Source: Clostridia bacterium | Lineage (GTDB): Bacteria > Bacillota > Clostridia > TANB77 > CAG-508 | Assembly: GCA_900759475.1 (NCBI GenBank) | Contig: CAAEVK010000036.1 | Span: 1-11,041, forward strand | Length of the DNA: 11,041 bases | Direction of reading: 5' to 3' | In this document: one piece after another, positions 1 through 7,055 of the stretch | Layout of the letters: every line of letters begins with the position of its first letter | How positions within the stretch are numbered: the stretch's first letter is position 1 | Notes under the pieces: generated by a model | The model's database searches: none | The model's input: the letters and a program-made list of their open reading frames with translations, nothing else | Told to the model about the DNA's origin: nothing | Made by a program: the position numbers and the translations under genes

Positions 1-25
1 AAGGTTAAGTTTCCTTGATTCGTGC

Positions 26-62
26 GGTTTGCGAAGCAAACCTGTACATGTGGCGAAGCCAC
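26..62. repeat. Two tandem short hairpins sharing a GCGAAGC core
   Basis: Two adjacent perfect inverted repeats are visible: a 7-bp stem at 26-32/36-42 and a 5-bp stem at 50-54/58-62, each with a GAA triloop, so that both contain GCGAAGC, a heptamer known to form unusually stable DNA mini-hairpins. They lie just past the acyl-CoA synthetase stop codon. On the plus strand the second is followed by TTTTCTT, so it could end a convergent transcript coming from the left. On the minus strand no T-run follows, so a terminator role for the synthetase gene is uncertain. The rest of 1-67 shows nothing I recognise. Confidence 0.55.
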
Positions 63-67
63 TTTTC

Positions 68-1909
68 TTATTTGCCTTTATTTATTTCTGCATATCTTTT
101 TATTTTCATTGTTGTTGTTTTTTCGAATTCATCTTTTTTTATTTCTAGATTTTTAATTGCTTTATAAGAAGTTAATTTTTTATTTACTTCTTTAATTCTT
201 TCCCAAATAATATTATGTATCTTTTCATCTGTTAAGTCTTTTCCATACTTTTCTTCTATTTTTTCTAAATTAGGAATTACCTTTACTGAAATAATTAATT
301 CTTTTTCTCCTTCTATTTCCTTGCCATATACCATACACTCTTTTATTTCTTCTACATTTCCTAATAGTAATTCTATTTCTTCTGGATAAATATTTTTTCC
401 ATTTTGTGTAACAATTACATTTTTTGACCTACCAGTAATATATAAGAAGCCTTCTTCATCTAAATAGCCAACATCTCCTGAATGAAACCAGCCATCTTCT
501 ATGGCTTCTTGTGTTGCTTCTTCATTTTCATAATATCCAAGCATTAATGTTTTGCTCTTAATTAAAACTTCTCCTTCTCCTTTATCATTTGGATGGTCAA
601 TTTTTAATTCTGCACATATAACAGCTTTACCTGCTGATCCCACTTTGGGATCAAACTCTGGTGTTAAAGCTGCAATTGGAGAAGTTTCTGTTAAACCATA
701 ACCTTGTAAAAATGTAATTCCTATATCTTGTAGCCATTTACCAATTTTTGCATCAATTGGTGCTGCTGCAGAAACAATGTATTTTATATTTCCACCCAAA
801 TTATCATATATTTCGCTAAATACTTTCCTTTTAATATCCACATTAACACCTTTTAGTGCATTTGTAACATGAATCATTGATTTGACAAGCTTATCCTTTT
901 TGCTTTTTTTAATATTTTCATTTATTTTTTTATATAAATTTTCTATTAAAAGAGGGACTGCAAGCATTGCAGTTGGCTTTGTTTCTTTTAAATTAGGCAC
1001 AATATATTTTAGTCCTTCGCATACTGCAATAGATGCCCCAACAGCCATTGGTACTAAAAAACCTATGGAAGATTCATAAGTATGGTGAAGTGGTAATACA
1101 GAGAAAAATCTGTCTTTTTCTGTTAATTTAGCATAAGCAGAAACGGCATTAATGTTTTCTGCTAAGTTTCTGTTGCAAATCATAACACCTTTTGATTGTG
1201 AAGTAGTTCCAGAAGTAAAAATTAACAGTTTAAATTCTTCTGGGTCAATTTTTACATTTTTATAATATTTGTCTCCAATTCTTATTAAATTTTTTCCTTC
1301 TTCAATAATATATTCAATTCCTACATCTTTTTCATTTATTTCTTCTTCTGAATTCATTTTTATAAAATAAGCAACATCTGGTAAATTTTCTTTTACTTTT
1401 TTAATTATTTCTTCCTTTTTACTTGAATAAATAACACAACAAGCACGCGCTCTTTTTATTACATTTTCAATTTCATTTGCTGGTAATTCTTTGTCTACTG
1501 GTACAGCAATAGCATCTGAACATAACATTGCCATATAAGACACATACCAATAATAAGTATTTTCTCCAATAATTACAACTCTTTTACCTTTTAAATTTAG
1601 TATTTTGTTTAGTCCTGTTACTAATCCAATTACATCTTTACCAAATTTTTCATAAGTAATTTCTGTAAATTTTTCATCTTTATGATTAAATTTTTCTAAA
1701 ATAAAAGGATTATCTTTATATAATTCAATTGACCTTTCGAAAACCTCTTTAATTGTTTTATAAGTAGTTGGCTCATAATTTCTTTTGTCCATTTTTTCTT
1801 CTGTAATTGATTTTGGATCAATTTTTACTTCTTCAATTCTTTCTAATCCTTCCATTTTAAATTTGGGAAATTTAATTTTTGGTATTTTGAATTCTCTTAG
1901 TATTCTCAT
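68..1909 (-). CDS. Long-chain acyl-CoA synthetase / AMP-dependent ligase
   Basis: A 613-aa member of the ANL adenylating superfamily, predicted to activate a carboxylate (probably a fatty acid) with ATP to an acyl-AMP and then form the CoA thioester at the membrane. Visible motifs in order: the phosphate-binding loop TSGTTSQSKG (232-241), GYGLTET (403-409), HSGD (476-479), ITGR (491-494), and the C-terminal lysine segment TMKIKR (600-605), where K602 aligns with the catalytic lysine of the family. Length is normal for long-chain acyl-CoA synthetases. The basic, amphipathic N-terminus (about 25 residues) may contact the membrane. The ATG at 1909 is preceded by AAGGAG and a good promoter. The gene is intact and contains no CGG codon. 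Exact substrate cannot be read from sequence; an O-succinylbenzoate or other aryl ligase is less likely. Confidence 0.9.
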   Translation of the reverse strand: MRILREFKIPKIKFPKFKMEGLERIEEVKIDPKSITEEKMDKRNYEPTTYKTIKEVFERSIELYKDNPFILEKFNHKDEKFTEITYEKFGKDVIGLVTGLNKILNLKGKRVVIIGENTYYWYVSYMAMLCSDAIAVPVDKELPANEIENVIKRARACCVIYSSKKEEIIKKVKENLPDVAYFIKMNSEEEINEKDVGIEYIIEEGKNLIRIGDKYYKNVKIDPEEFKLLIFTSGTTSQSKGVMICNRNLAENINAVSAYAKLTEKDRFFSVLPLHHTYESSIGFLVPMAVGASIAVCEGLKYIVPNLKETKPTAMLAVPLLIENLYKKINENIKKSKKDKLVKSMIHVTNALKGVNVDIKRKVFSEIYDNLGGNIKYIVSAAAPIDAKIGKWLQDIGITFLQGYGLTETSPIAALTPEFDPKVGSAGKAVICAELKIDHPNDKGEGEVLIKSKTLMLGYYENEEATQEAIEDGWFHSGDVGYLDEEGFLYITGRSKNVIVTQNGKNIYPEEIELLLGNVEEIKECMVYGKEIEGEKELIISVKVIPNLEKIEEKYGKDLTDEKIHNIIWERIKEVNKKLTSYKAIKNLEIKKDEFEKTTTMKIKRYAEINKGK

Positions 1910-1947
1910 TTTTATTACTCCTTGTCCTTAAAATAAATAATAATATT

Positions 1948-1976
1948 ATTATATTGCCATTTTTATTTTTTGTAAA
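1948..1976 (-). promoter_or_regulatory. Sigma-A-type promoter of the acyl-CoA synthetase gene
   Basis: On the minus strand, TTTACA (1976-1971) and TATAAT (1953-1948) are separated by exactly 17 bp. Transcription would start near 1941, about 30 nt before the ATG at 1909, with AAGGAG in between. This fits a gene transcribed on its own. The -10 region overlaps a short palindrome AATAATATTATT, which may be no more than AT-rich coincidence. Confidence 0.7.
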
Positions 1977-1997
1977 TAATTCTTAATAAAAATTTTC

Positions 1998-2076
1998 ATT
2001 ATTATGGGACACCTTACCCAAAATAAGTTTGATTTAATTTGACTGAAGCTGTTTTGGAAAGGTGTCCCATAATAAT
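1998..2076. repeat. Inverted-repeat element with 18-bp perfect arms (MITE-like or hairpin)
   Basis: The arms ATTATTATGGGACACCTT (1998-2015) and its exact reverse complement (2059-2076) enclose 43 bp. A further CCAAAA/TTTTGG pairing (2018-2023/2052-2057) extends the stem inside. The whole is 79 bp, intergenic, with no coding capacity. Terminal inverted repeats and small size suit a miniature transposable element or transposon remnant. It also lies 48 bp past the stop of the BclA-like gene and could fold in its RNA. I see no clear T-run directly after the stem, so a terminator is the weaker reading. Confidence 0.6.
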
Positions 2077-2123
2077 ATTTTATTTATCAGTATAAGATGA
2101 AGTGTTAGAATACATCATCTTTT

Positions 2124-2661
2124 CTAGTCTATTTTTTCAATATCTATTCTAGCTTGTTGGTACGTAATATCTTCTATTGAAACTCCTGATAATTGTAAAA
2201 TATCTCCTTGATTTAATCTTAGTATAACAGTACTTGTTAATGTCATACGATTAACACTATTTCTAATAATTGGACTTTCGTTAAAAGTACTATTTATTGC
2301 TGTTCCATTTACTATTAATATTGCATTAAATTGGAAAGTTCCTACTATATTTTTTATTCCATAAATTTGATATGATATCTGATAAATACCTGTTTCATTT
2401 ATCAAAATTTCGTCACTACCTAATTCATGACTAATAGCATTTCCTTCTAGTATTTCATTTTGGCTAAATTTTATAGTAGTTGTTCCAGTTCCGAGTATTA
2501 TCATCCTTAACAGCAATAGCTGTTAAAACATTCAATGTTTTATTGTTTGTAGAATATCTTATACATATTAATAAAGATATTAATAATGATATTACTAATG
2601 ATAATATTAGTGTAATTAATATTATTTTACACTCTTTAAATTTATTACATTTACAATCCAT
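2124..2661 (-). CDS. Membrane-anchored protein with BclA-like C-terminal domain, read through a +1 shift at CGG
   Basis: Two overlapping frames make one 178-aa protein if the C at 2493 is skipped. The first frame (from ATG 2661, AGGAGG 7 nt upstream) gives a Cys-rich N-terminus MDCKCNKFKEC and one strongly hydrophobic helix (about residues 13-33). It then reaches CGG and stops ten codons later. Skipping C gives ...DDNTGTGTTTIKFSQ and continues into a beta-rich domain with the pattern of BclA C-terminal (C1q/TNF-like) domains: AISHELGSDEILINETGIY, FNAILIVNGT, RMTLTSTVILRLNQGDILQL. Such domains trimerise on exosporium surfaces in Bacillus; here there are no collagen repeats and a membrane anchor instead. 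Role in spores is inference from the domain and from neighbouring spo0A. Without a frameshift this would be a broken gene. Confidence 0.72.
2490..2493 (-). other. +1 frameshift site CGGA in the BclA-like gene
   Basis: The reading frame from 2661 runs ACT-CGG-AAC-TGG and ends at TAG ten codons on. Dropping one C gives ACT-GGA-ACT-GGA-ACA, Thr-Gly-Thr-Gly-Thr, which leads into the conserved domain. This is the only in-frame CGG of the gene. The downstream frame also has a TTG codon at 2516, but starting there would give an odd start and lose the membrane anchor. Confidence 0.7.
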
Positions 2662-2668
2662 ATATTTA

Positions 2669-2674
2669 CCTCCT
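2669..2674 (-). promoter_or_regulatory. Ribosome binding site of the BclA-like gene
   Basis: AGGAGG on the minus strand lies 7 nt before the ATG at 2661, which supports the start and shows that the membrane-anchor frame is the one entered by ribosomes. No convincing sigma-A promoter is seen between this site and the spo0A terminator at 2750; a sporulation sigma factor is possible but not shown. Confidence 0.75.
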
Positions 2675-2749
2675 TATTATATTTTATTCATTTCGTAACT
2701 TTTAGTAGATATTTTTATAAATTTTACACTAACTTACAATTATTAATAA

Positions 2750-2810
2750 AAACTTCCAAAATTTTATGATTAACACTAAAAAAATATTAATCATTAAATT
2801 TTGGAAGTTT
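2750..2810 (-). terminator. Intrinsic terminator after spo0A
   Basis: Two 24-nt arms (2750-2773 and 2787-2810) pair with one mismatch around a 13-nt loop. On the minus strand the stem ends in GGAAGTTTTTATT, giving the U-run. It lies about 100 nt past the spo0A stop codon. The plus strand could also terminate here, because the arms end in T-rich sequence on both sides. Confidence 0.85.
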
Positions 2811-2907
2811 ATTATTTTATTTATAACTATTTTTATATAGTTTATAGTTCTACAAGCAGATTATATGATTTTATATTTTCTTGCTCTTCTAATGCATTCA
2901 TCATATT

Positions 2908-3727
2908 TTATGCAGTTTTCAACTCTAAACGCAATTTATCTGCAATCATTGCTATAAATTCACTATTTGTTGGCTTACCTTTACTTGCAGAAACAGTATA
3001 GCCAAAAATACTTTCTGTTGCATCAGTCTGTCCTCTTCCCCATGCTACTTCTATTGCATGACGGATTGCACGTTCCACTCTACTAGGTGTCGTTTTAAAT
3101 TTACTAGCTATATCAGGATATAGCTGTTTTGTAATTTGATTAATAACATCTATATCATTTGTTACCATCATAATAGCCTCTCGTAAATATTGATATCCTT
3201 TAATATGAGCTGGTACTCCCACTTCGTGAATAATATTAGTTACTAGTGCCTCTAAATTTTTTTCATCTTTTTTGCTATTTGGTTCTAATTCTATATATTG
3301 TGCTTTTAATTCGCGATTAATATACGCTGGTTTAATTGGTAAATTCTGATAGAATTTTACTTCTTTAATTCTTTTAATTAAAAGTTCAATGTCAAATGGT
3401 TTTACAACATAATATTCTGCCCCCAAATTAATAGCCCTTTGTGTTATTTTATCTTGCCCTACTGCTGATAACATAATACAAAGTGGTCTTTTTTGCATAT
3501 GAAGTTCATTTATTTTTTTCTAACACACCTAATCCATCTAAGTGTGGCATTATTACATCTAATATTGCTACATCTGGTTCTTCATTTTTTATAATTTCTA
3601 CTGCCTCATTTCCATCCTTTGCCATTCCTATTATTTCCATGTCATCATGTTGCCTTAAGTAACTTGCTAAAATGTTTGCGAATTCTTGATTGTCATCTGC
3701 AATCAATACAGTAATTTTTTCTTTCAA
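2908..3727 (-). CDS. spo0A: Sporulation master regulator Spo0A, split by a frameshift in an A7 run
   Basis: Spo0A is the phosphorelay response regulator that starts sporulation. The N-terminal receiver reads from a TTG start at 3727 (AGGAGG 7 nt upstream): acidic pair D11/D12, phosphorylated Asp D57 in AILDVIMPH, then a TGA stop after EKNK. The other frame continues with S87, K109 (VVKPFD), a linker, and the DNA-binding domain including HEVGVPAHIKGYQYLREAI, the helix SRVERAIRHAIEVAW (215-229) and TNSEFIAMIADKLRLE. Removing one A from the A7 run at 3513-3519 fuses them into 272 aa, close to the usual 267, with the expected EKINELHMQKRP join. Both halves are highly conserved, so inactivation, if real, is recent. 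Alternatives are a homopolymer sequencing error, RNA polymerase slippage on A7, or +1 shifting at AAA-TGA. Confidence 0.9.
3509..3520 (-). other. Frameshift region in spo0A (GAAAAAAATAAA before TGA)
   Basis: The upstream frame reads GAA-AAA-AAT-AAA-TGA (stop at 3508-3506). The downstream frame has TAG at 3522-3520, directly before the A run. The shift must therefore happen inside this A7TAAAT stretch. It needs one base fewer (+1 direction). A -1 shift would give TAA at once. No CGG is present, so this is not the same signal as in the other four split genes. Confidence 0.8.
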
Positions 3728-3740
3728 AACAACTCCTCCT
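3725..3740 (-). promoter_or_regulatory. Ribosome binding site and TTG start of spo0A
   Basis: AGGAGG (3740-3735) lies 7 nt before TTG (3727-3725). The resulting N-terminus KEKITVLIADDN matches the normal beginning of Spo0A. The open frame extends further up to an ATG at 3856, but that would add 43 residues not found in the family and would start upstream of the promoter. Confidence 0.85.
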
Positions 3741-3773
3741 ATTAAATAAATTTGTATATTTTCTACATTTGGA

Positions 3774-3802
3774 ATTATAATATGTTTTTTTGTATTATGC
3801 AA
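3774..3802 (-). promoter_or_regulatory. Sigma-A-type promoter of spo0A
   Basis: TTGCAT (3802-3797) and TATAAT (3779-3774) are 17 bp apart on the minus strand, in the gap between the YigZ-like gene and spo0A. The start of transcription would be near 3767, about 40 nt before the TTG codon. spo0A can therefore be expressed independently of the genes upstream. Confidence 0.75.
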
Positions 3803-3821
3803 TATATTTTTGGAAATTTTT

Positions 3822-4472
3822 TCAAATTTTTCTTGTATTCGTTGATATATCAACAAATTTTTTTTGTAATATTTTTAGGTTTATACTATTTTTTCCACGT
3901 TTCCTATAGTCTAATAATTTTTCTTCATAGTTTTGTTTTGAAATTTCCAACAAGAAACTTACTTTTTCACCATATTCTATTGCAAGTATATTAGCACCTA
4001 TAGATTTTAATTGATATTTTATGATTTCTACTTCCTCATAATCTTCTAAGATTTGTACTAAAAATCCCTCTTCTTTTTGTAGTATAATTGCTTTATTCAG
4101 TGCCATTTGCATACTTCCGCGAATAGGCTCTTACTAGCCCTCCTGTTCCTAATAAAATACCTCCAAAATATCTTATCACAACAACTAAAATATTTAATAA
4201 ATGATTTTTCTGTAAAATATTTAACATTGGTGCTCCTGCTGTACCGTGAAGGTTCTCCGATCATCACTAGATTTTTCTAAAATTTGACCATTATCAACAA
4301 TTCGATAAGCATAGCAATAATGTTTTGCACCTATGTTATTTGCTTTTACTTCTTTTAATTTATTCTCCACTTCTTCTACGTGTTCTACATAAAAAACATG
4401 AGCAATAAATTTAGATTTTTTTTCAATTAATTCTGCTGTTGTTGTCTCTTTTATTGTTTTAAATTGTTCCAT
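3822..4472 (-). CDS. yigZ: YigZ/IMPACT family protein, read through three +1 shifts at CGG
   Basis: YigZ/IMPACT-family proteins (YigZ in E. coli, YvyE in B. subtilis) have a conserved N-terminal fold and a smaller C-terminal domain; the bacterial role is poorly defined. From ATG 4472 the frame gives ...AKHYCYAYRIVDNG...KSSDD and hits CGG at 4259. Skipping C there, at the next in-frame CGG (4246) and the next (4119) yields SSDD-GEPS-GTAGAPMLNIL, then VVVIRYFGGILLGTGGLVRAYS-GSMQMALNKA, and the C-terminal domain. The three restored residues G72, G76 and G118 fall at family-conserved glycines. The product is 215 aa, normal for the family. The middle segment (4245-4120) is an open frame with no start of its own. 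The stop of the upstream flavoprotein gene overlaps the AGGAGG of this gene. If CGG is not shifted, this is a three-fold broken gene. Confidence 0.85.
4116..4119 (-). other. +1 frameshift site CGGA, third in the YigZ-like gene
   Basis: After two earlier shifts the frame reads GCC-TAT-TCG-CGG-AAG and ends at TAA eight codons after CGG. Skipping C gives AYS-G-SMQMALNKA, matching the usual RAY(S/G)G segment of the family at G118. Confidence 0.8.
4243..4246 (-). other. +1 frameshift site CGGT, second in the YigZ-like gene
   Basis: Only 13 nt after the first shift site, the shifted frame meets CGG again: CCT-TCA-CGG-TAC. Skipping C gives PS-G-TAGAP, the conserved family motif. This is the only one of the six sites where the Gly codon is GGT rather than GGA. 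Confidence 0.85.
4256..4259 (-). other. +1 frameshift site CGGA, first in the YigZ-like gene
   Basis: GAT-GAT-CGG-AGA becomes GAT-GAT-GGA-GAA when C is skipped, giving SSDD-GEP, the most conserved motif of the family. Unshifted reading ends at TAA twelve codons after CGG. Confidence 0.85.
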
Positions 4473-4475
4473 ATG

Positions 4476-4481
4476 CCTCCT
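4476..4481 (-). promoter_or_regulatory. Ribosome binding site of the YigZ-like gene overlapping the upstream stop
   Basis: AGGAGG (4481-4476) overlaps the TAG stop of the BaiN-like gene (4482-4480) and lies only 3 nt before ATG 4472, which is short. Translation is probably coupled to that of the upstream gene. Confidence 0.6.
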
Positions 4482-5743
4482 AATTCATTCCTGCTGTATA
4501 GCCTGTAGAATATGCTATTTGCAAATTAAATCCCCCTGTATATGCATCAACATCTATTACTTCTCCAGCAAAAAATAGACCTTTTATTAATTTGGATTCC
4601 ATTGTTTTAGGATTAATTTCTTTTACTAAAACACCTCCACTTGTTACAATTGCTTCTTTTATGTCTCTAAAGCCATTAATAGCAACATAAAAACCTTTTA
4701 AGGTTTTTATTAAATTTCTTCTTTCTTCTTTGGTTATTTCATTAACTGGCTTATCTGGATTAATTTTGGCTTTCTTTATAACTATGGCAATCATTTTTTG
4801 AGGTAATAACTCATCTAATGCATTTTTAAAATGTTTATTTTTATTTTTTTCAAAATCTCTTAAAAGCCTTGCATCCAATTTTTCTGCTGATAGAGCAGGC
4901 TTTAAATCTATTTTCAAAATAATCTCATTATTTCCGCATTAATTCCTCTATTTTCTGGTATCTTAACAAATGTGCAGAAGCGCTTAATATAACTGGACCA
5001 GACACTCCAAAATGCGTAAATAGCATTTCTCCAAAATCCTCATATATTTGTTTATGACTTTTTTTATCTATTAATTGGATTTGTACATTTTTTAAACTCA
5101 AACCCTGTAATTGTTCACATAGTTGATTATTTTTTGTTATTAATGGAACTAAAGAACCTTTTATTTCTGTAATAGTATGTCCTACTTCTTTTGCTAATTG
5201 ATACCCATCCCCTGTAGAGCCTGTCTCTGGATAGCTTTTTCCACCAGTTGCAATTACTACTTTGTCTGCTTTTTCAATTGTTTCTTTTTGTGTTATTACA
5301 TCTTTTATTTTTATTCCTGTTACTATTCCATTTTCTGTTTGTATTTGTAAAGCTTTTGTATTTACTTTTATTTTTACTCCTTGTGCTTTACATTCTTGTA
5401 ACAATGCATTTAAAACATCTTGTGCTTTATCGGTTACTGGGAATATGCGATTACCACGTTCTTGTTTTACCTCCAGTCCTTGTTTCTTTAACAAATTAAT
5501 AATGTCTTGGTTCGTAAAATTTTGGAAAGCACTAAATAAAAATCTTCCATTTCCTGGTACATTTTGAATAAATTCTGGCATTTCTAAACTACTTGTTATG
5601 TTACAGCGACCTTTCCCTGTAATTAATAATTTTTTTCCTAACTTGTTATTTTTCTCTATAATTGTAACATCGTTTCCAAATTTTGCTGCAGATATAGCAC
5701 ATAATATCCCTGCTGGTCCTCCCCCAATTACAACAACTTTCAT
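4480..5743 (-). CDS. BaiN/HI0933 (YhiN) family flavoprotein, read through a +1 shift at CGG
   Basis: An FAD-dependent oxidoreductase of the HI0933/YhiN/BaiN family; the substrate of most members is unknown. Visible are the dinucleotide-binding GGGPAG (7-12), KLGKKLLITGKGRCNIT (34-50), ATGGKSYPETGSTGDGY (165-181) and LFTHFGVSGP (241-250). The frame then reads LM-CGG-AAA-TAA and stops. Skipping the C at 4936 gives LM-GNNEIILKIDLKPALS and continues through KGLFFAGEVIDVDAYTGGFN and AYSTGYTAG, the conserved C-terminal FAD-contact region. The joined product is 420 aa, the normal family length, with Gly at 270. The ATG at 5743 starts 14 nt after the preceding gene, with AAGGA upstream. Read separately, the second half would need a TTG start without a recognisable binding site. 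BaiN itself reduces bile-acid intermediates, but family membership alone does not show that activity. Confidence 0.88.
4933..4936 (-). other. +1 frameshift site CGGA in the BaiN-like gene
   Basis: TTA-ATG-CGG-AAA-TAA in the incoming frame ends two codons after Met269. Skipping C gives TTA-ATG-GGA-AAT-AAT and an open frame of 151 further residues with the family C-terminus. Confidence 0.82.
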
Positions 5744-5757
5744 TATTTCCTTCTTTC

Positions 5758-7005
5758 TTACTCTAAAATATTTTGAATTGCCTTCATAACTCCTAGTTTT
5801 CCGTATTCGTAAGTTAATCCACCTTGTAAAAATGCCACATATGGTTCTCTAATTGGTGCATCACAAGATAATTCTATAGAAGAACCAGCTGTAAATGTTC
5901 CTGCTGCCATAATTACTTTATCTGTGTAACCTGGCATATCCCATGGCTCTGGAATAGAATTTGAGTCAATTGGAGAACCCATTTGTATTCCTTGGCAAAA
6001 TTTAATAAGTTTATTTGCATCCCTAAATATAATTTTTTGGACAATATCTGTTCGTTTTTCATGATAACTTGGTATGGTTTCATATCCCATTTTTTCTAGC
6101 ATTCTGCTTGCAAATACAACCGTTTTTAAACTACTTGCTACCACACTTGGTGCCATAAACAGTCCTTGTAAAAAACTCTTATTAATACCAAGTGATGGTC
6201 CTACTTCTTTTCCTAAGCCTGGAGCTGTTAATCTTTCAGCACATAATTTTATTAGTTCTTTTCTTCCCGCAATATATGCACCATTTGGTGCTAAACCACC
6301 TCCTAAATTTTTAATAAGAGACCCTACAATAATGTCAACCCCCGCTTCTAATGGTTCACTTTCCTCTACGAACTCACCATAACAATTATCACACATAATT
6401 ATTGCAGAAGAATTAACACTTCTTATTTCTTGTACTATCTTTTTTATTTTTTCTATACTAATACTTTCTCTTAAAGAATAACCACAAGAACGTTGTATCA
6501 TAACCAATTTTATATCGTTTTTTTTCAGTCTTTCTTTAATCTTTTCTACATTAAATTCATTTTCTATTAACTCAATTTGTTCATATTTAACTCCATATGA
6601 CCTTAACGAACTAGCATTTTCTTCTATTCCAATAACACTATCTAAAGTATCATATGGTTTTCCATTAATACTTAATACAATATCATTTGGTCTTAAAAGT
6701 CCAAATAAACATACAGTAAGCGCATGTGTTCCAGAAATAAATTGATTTCGAACTAATGCATCTTCTGCTTTTAATACTTCTGCAAATATTTTTTCTATGG
6801 TATCTCTCCCAACATCTCCATAACCATATCCTGTAGAAGAATTAAAGTGCATTTCAGAAACATGGTATTTTTGAAATGCATTTAATACTTTCATACTATT
6901 TTTTTCATTAGATTGATTAATTTTTTCAAACACAGTCTCTATCTCTTTTTGTACTTGGTTTGCCATTTTTTCTATTTTTTCCTTAATTCCAAATTCTTCG
7001 TACAT
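5758..7005 (-). CDS. PLP-dependent enzyme of the YnbB (methionine gamma-lyase-like) family
   Basis: A 415-aa fold-type I pyridoxal-phosphate enzyme of the family annotated as YnbB, methionine gamma-lyase-like or 'aluminum resistance protein'. Visible are SGTHAL (91-96) for cofactor binding, the Asp of DNCYGEF (D206) that would pair with the pyridine nitrogen, and the Schiff-base lysine K232 in GSLIKNLGGG. Length and order are typical, so it should be active on a sulfur amino acid or related substrate; the true substrate is not established for the family. ATG 7005 has AAGGAG 6 nt upstream. The next gene follows after 14 nt, so the two are probably co-transcribed. Three CGG triplets occur inside the gene (5801-5803, 6267-6269, 6342-6344), all out of frame, and the frame is undisturbed. 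Confidence 0.88.
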   Translation of the reverse strand: MYEEFGIKEKIEKMANQVQKEIETVFEKINQSNEKNSMKVLNAFQKYHVSEMHFNSSTGYGYGDVGRDTIEKIFAEVLKAEDALVRNQFISGTHALTVCLFGLLRPNDIVLSINGKPYDTLDSVIGIEENASSLRSYGVKYEQIELIENEFNVEKIKERLKKNDIKLVMIQRSCGYSLRESISIEKIKKIVQEIRSVNSSAIIMCDNCYGEFVEESEPLEAGVDIIVGSLIKNLGGGLAPNGAYIAGRKELIKLCAERLTAPGLGKEVGPSLGINKSFLQGLFMAPSVVASSLKTVVFASRMLEKMGYETIPSYHEKRTDIVQKIIFRDANKLIKFCQGIQMGSPIDSNSIPEPWDMPGYTDKVIMAAGTFTAGSSIELSCDAPIREPYVAFLQGGLTYEYGKLGVMKAIQNILE

Positions 7006-7055
7006 ATTATTCTCCTTGATTATTGTTTTTGCAACTTCATACTAAAAGCTTAATT

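Noticed and set aside
3506..3520. Programmed -1 frameshift at the A-rich heptamer in spo0A
   Set aside because: A -1 shift reads TAA immediately; only the +1 direction opens the correct frame.
4480..4917. Second half of the BaiN-like gene as a separate 145-aa gene from TTG
   Set aside because: No ribosome binding site precedes the TTG, and the residues before it in the same frame join directly to the upstream half at the CGG.
882..6382. Several plus-strand open frames of 62-106 codons (882, 2480, 2801, 3752, 5248, 5262, 5598, 6074)
   Set aside because: They lie antisense within conserved minus-strand genes or in AT-rich gaps, without ribosome binding sites or recognisable domains.
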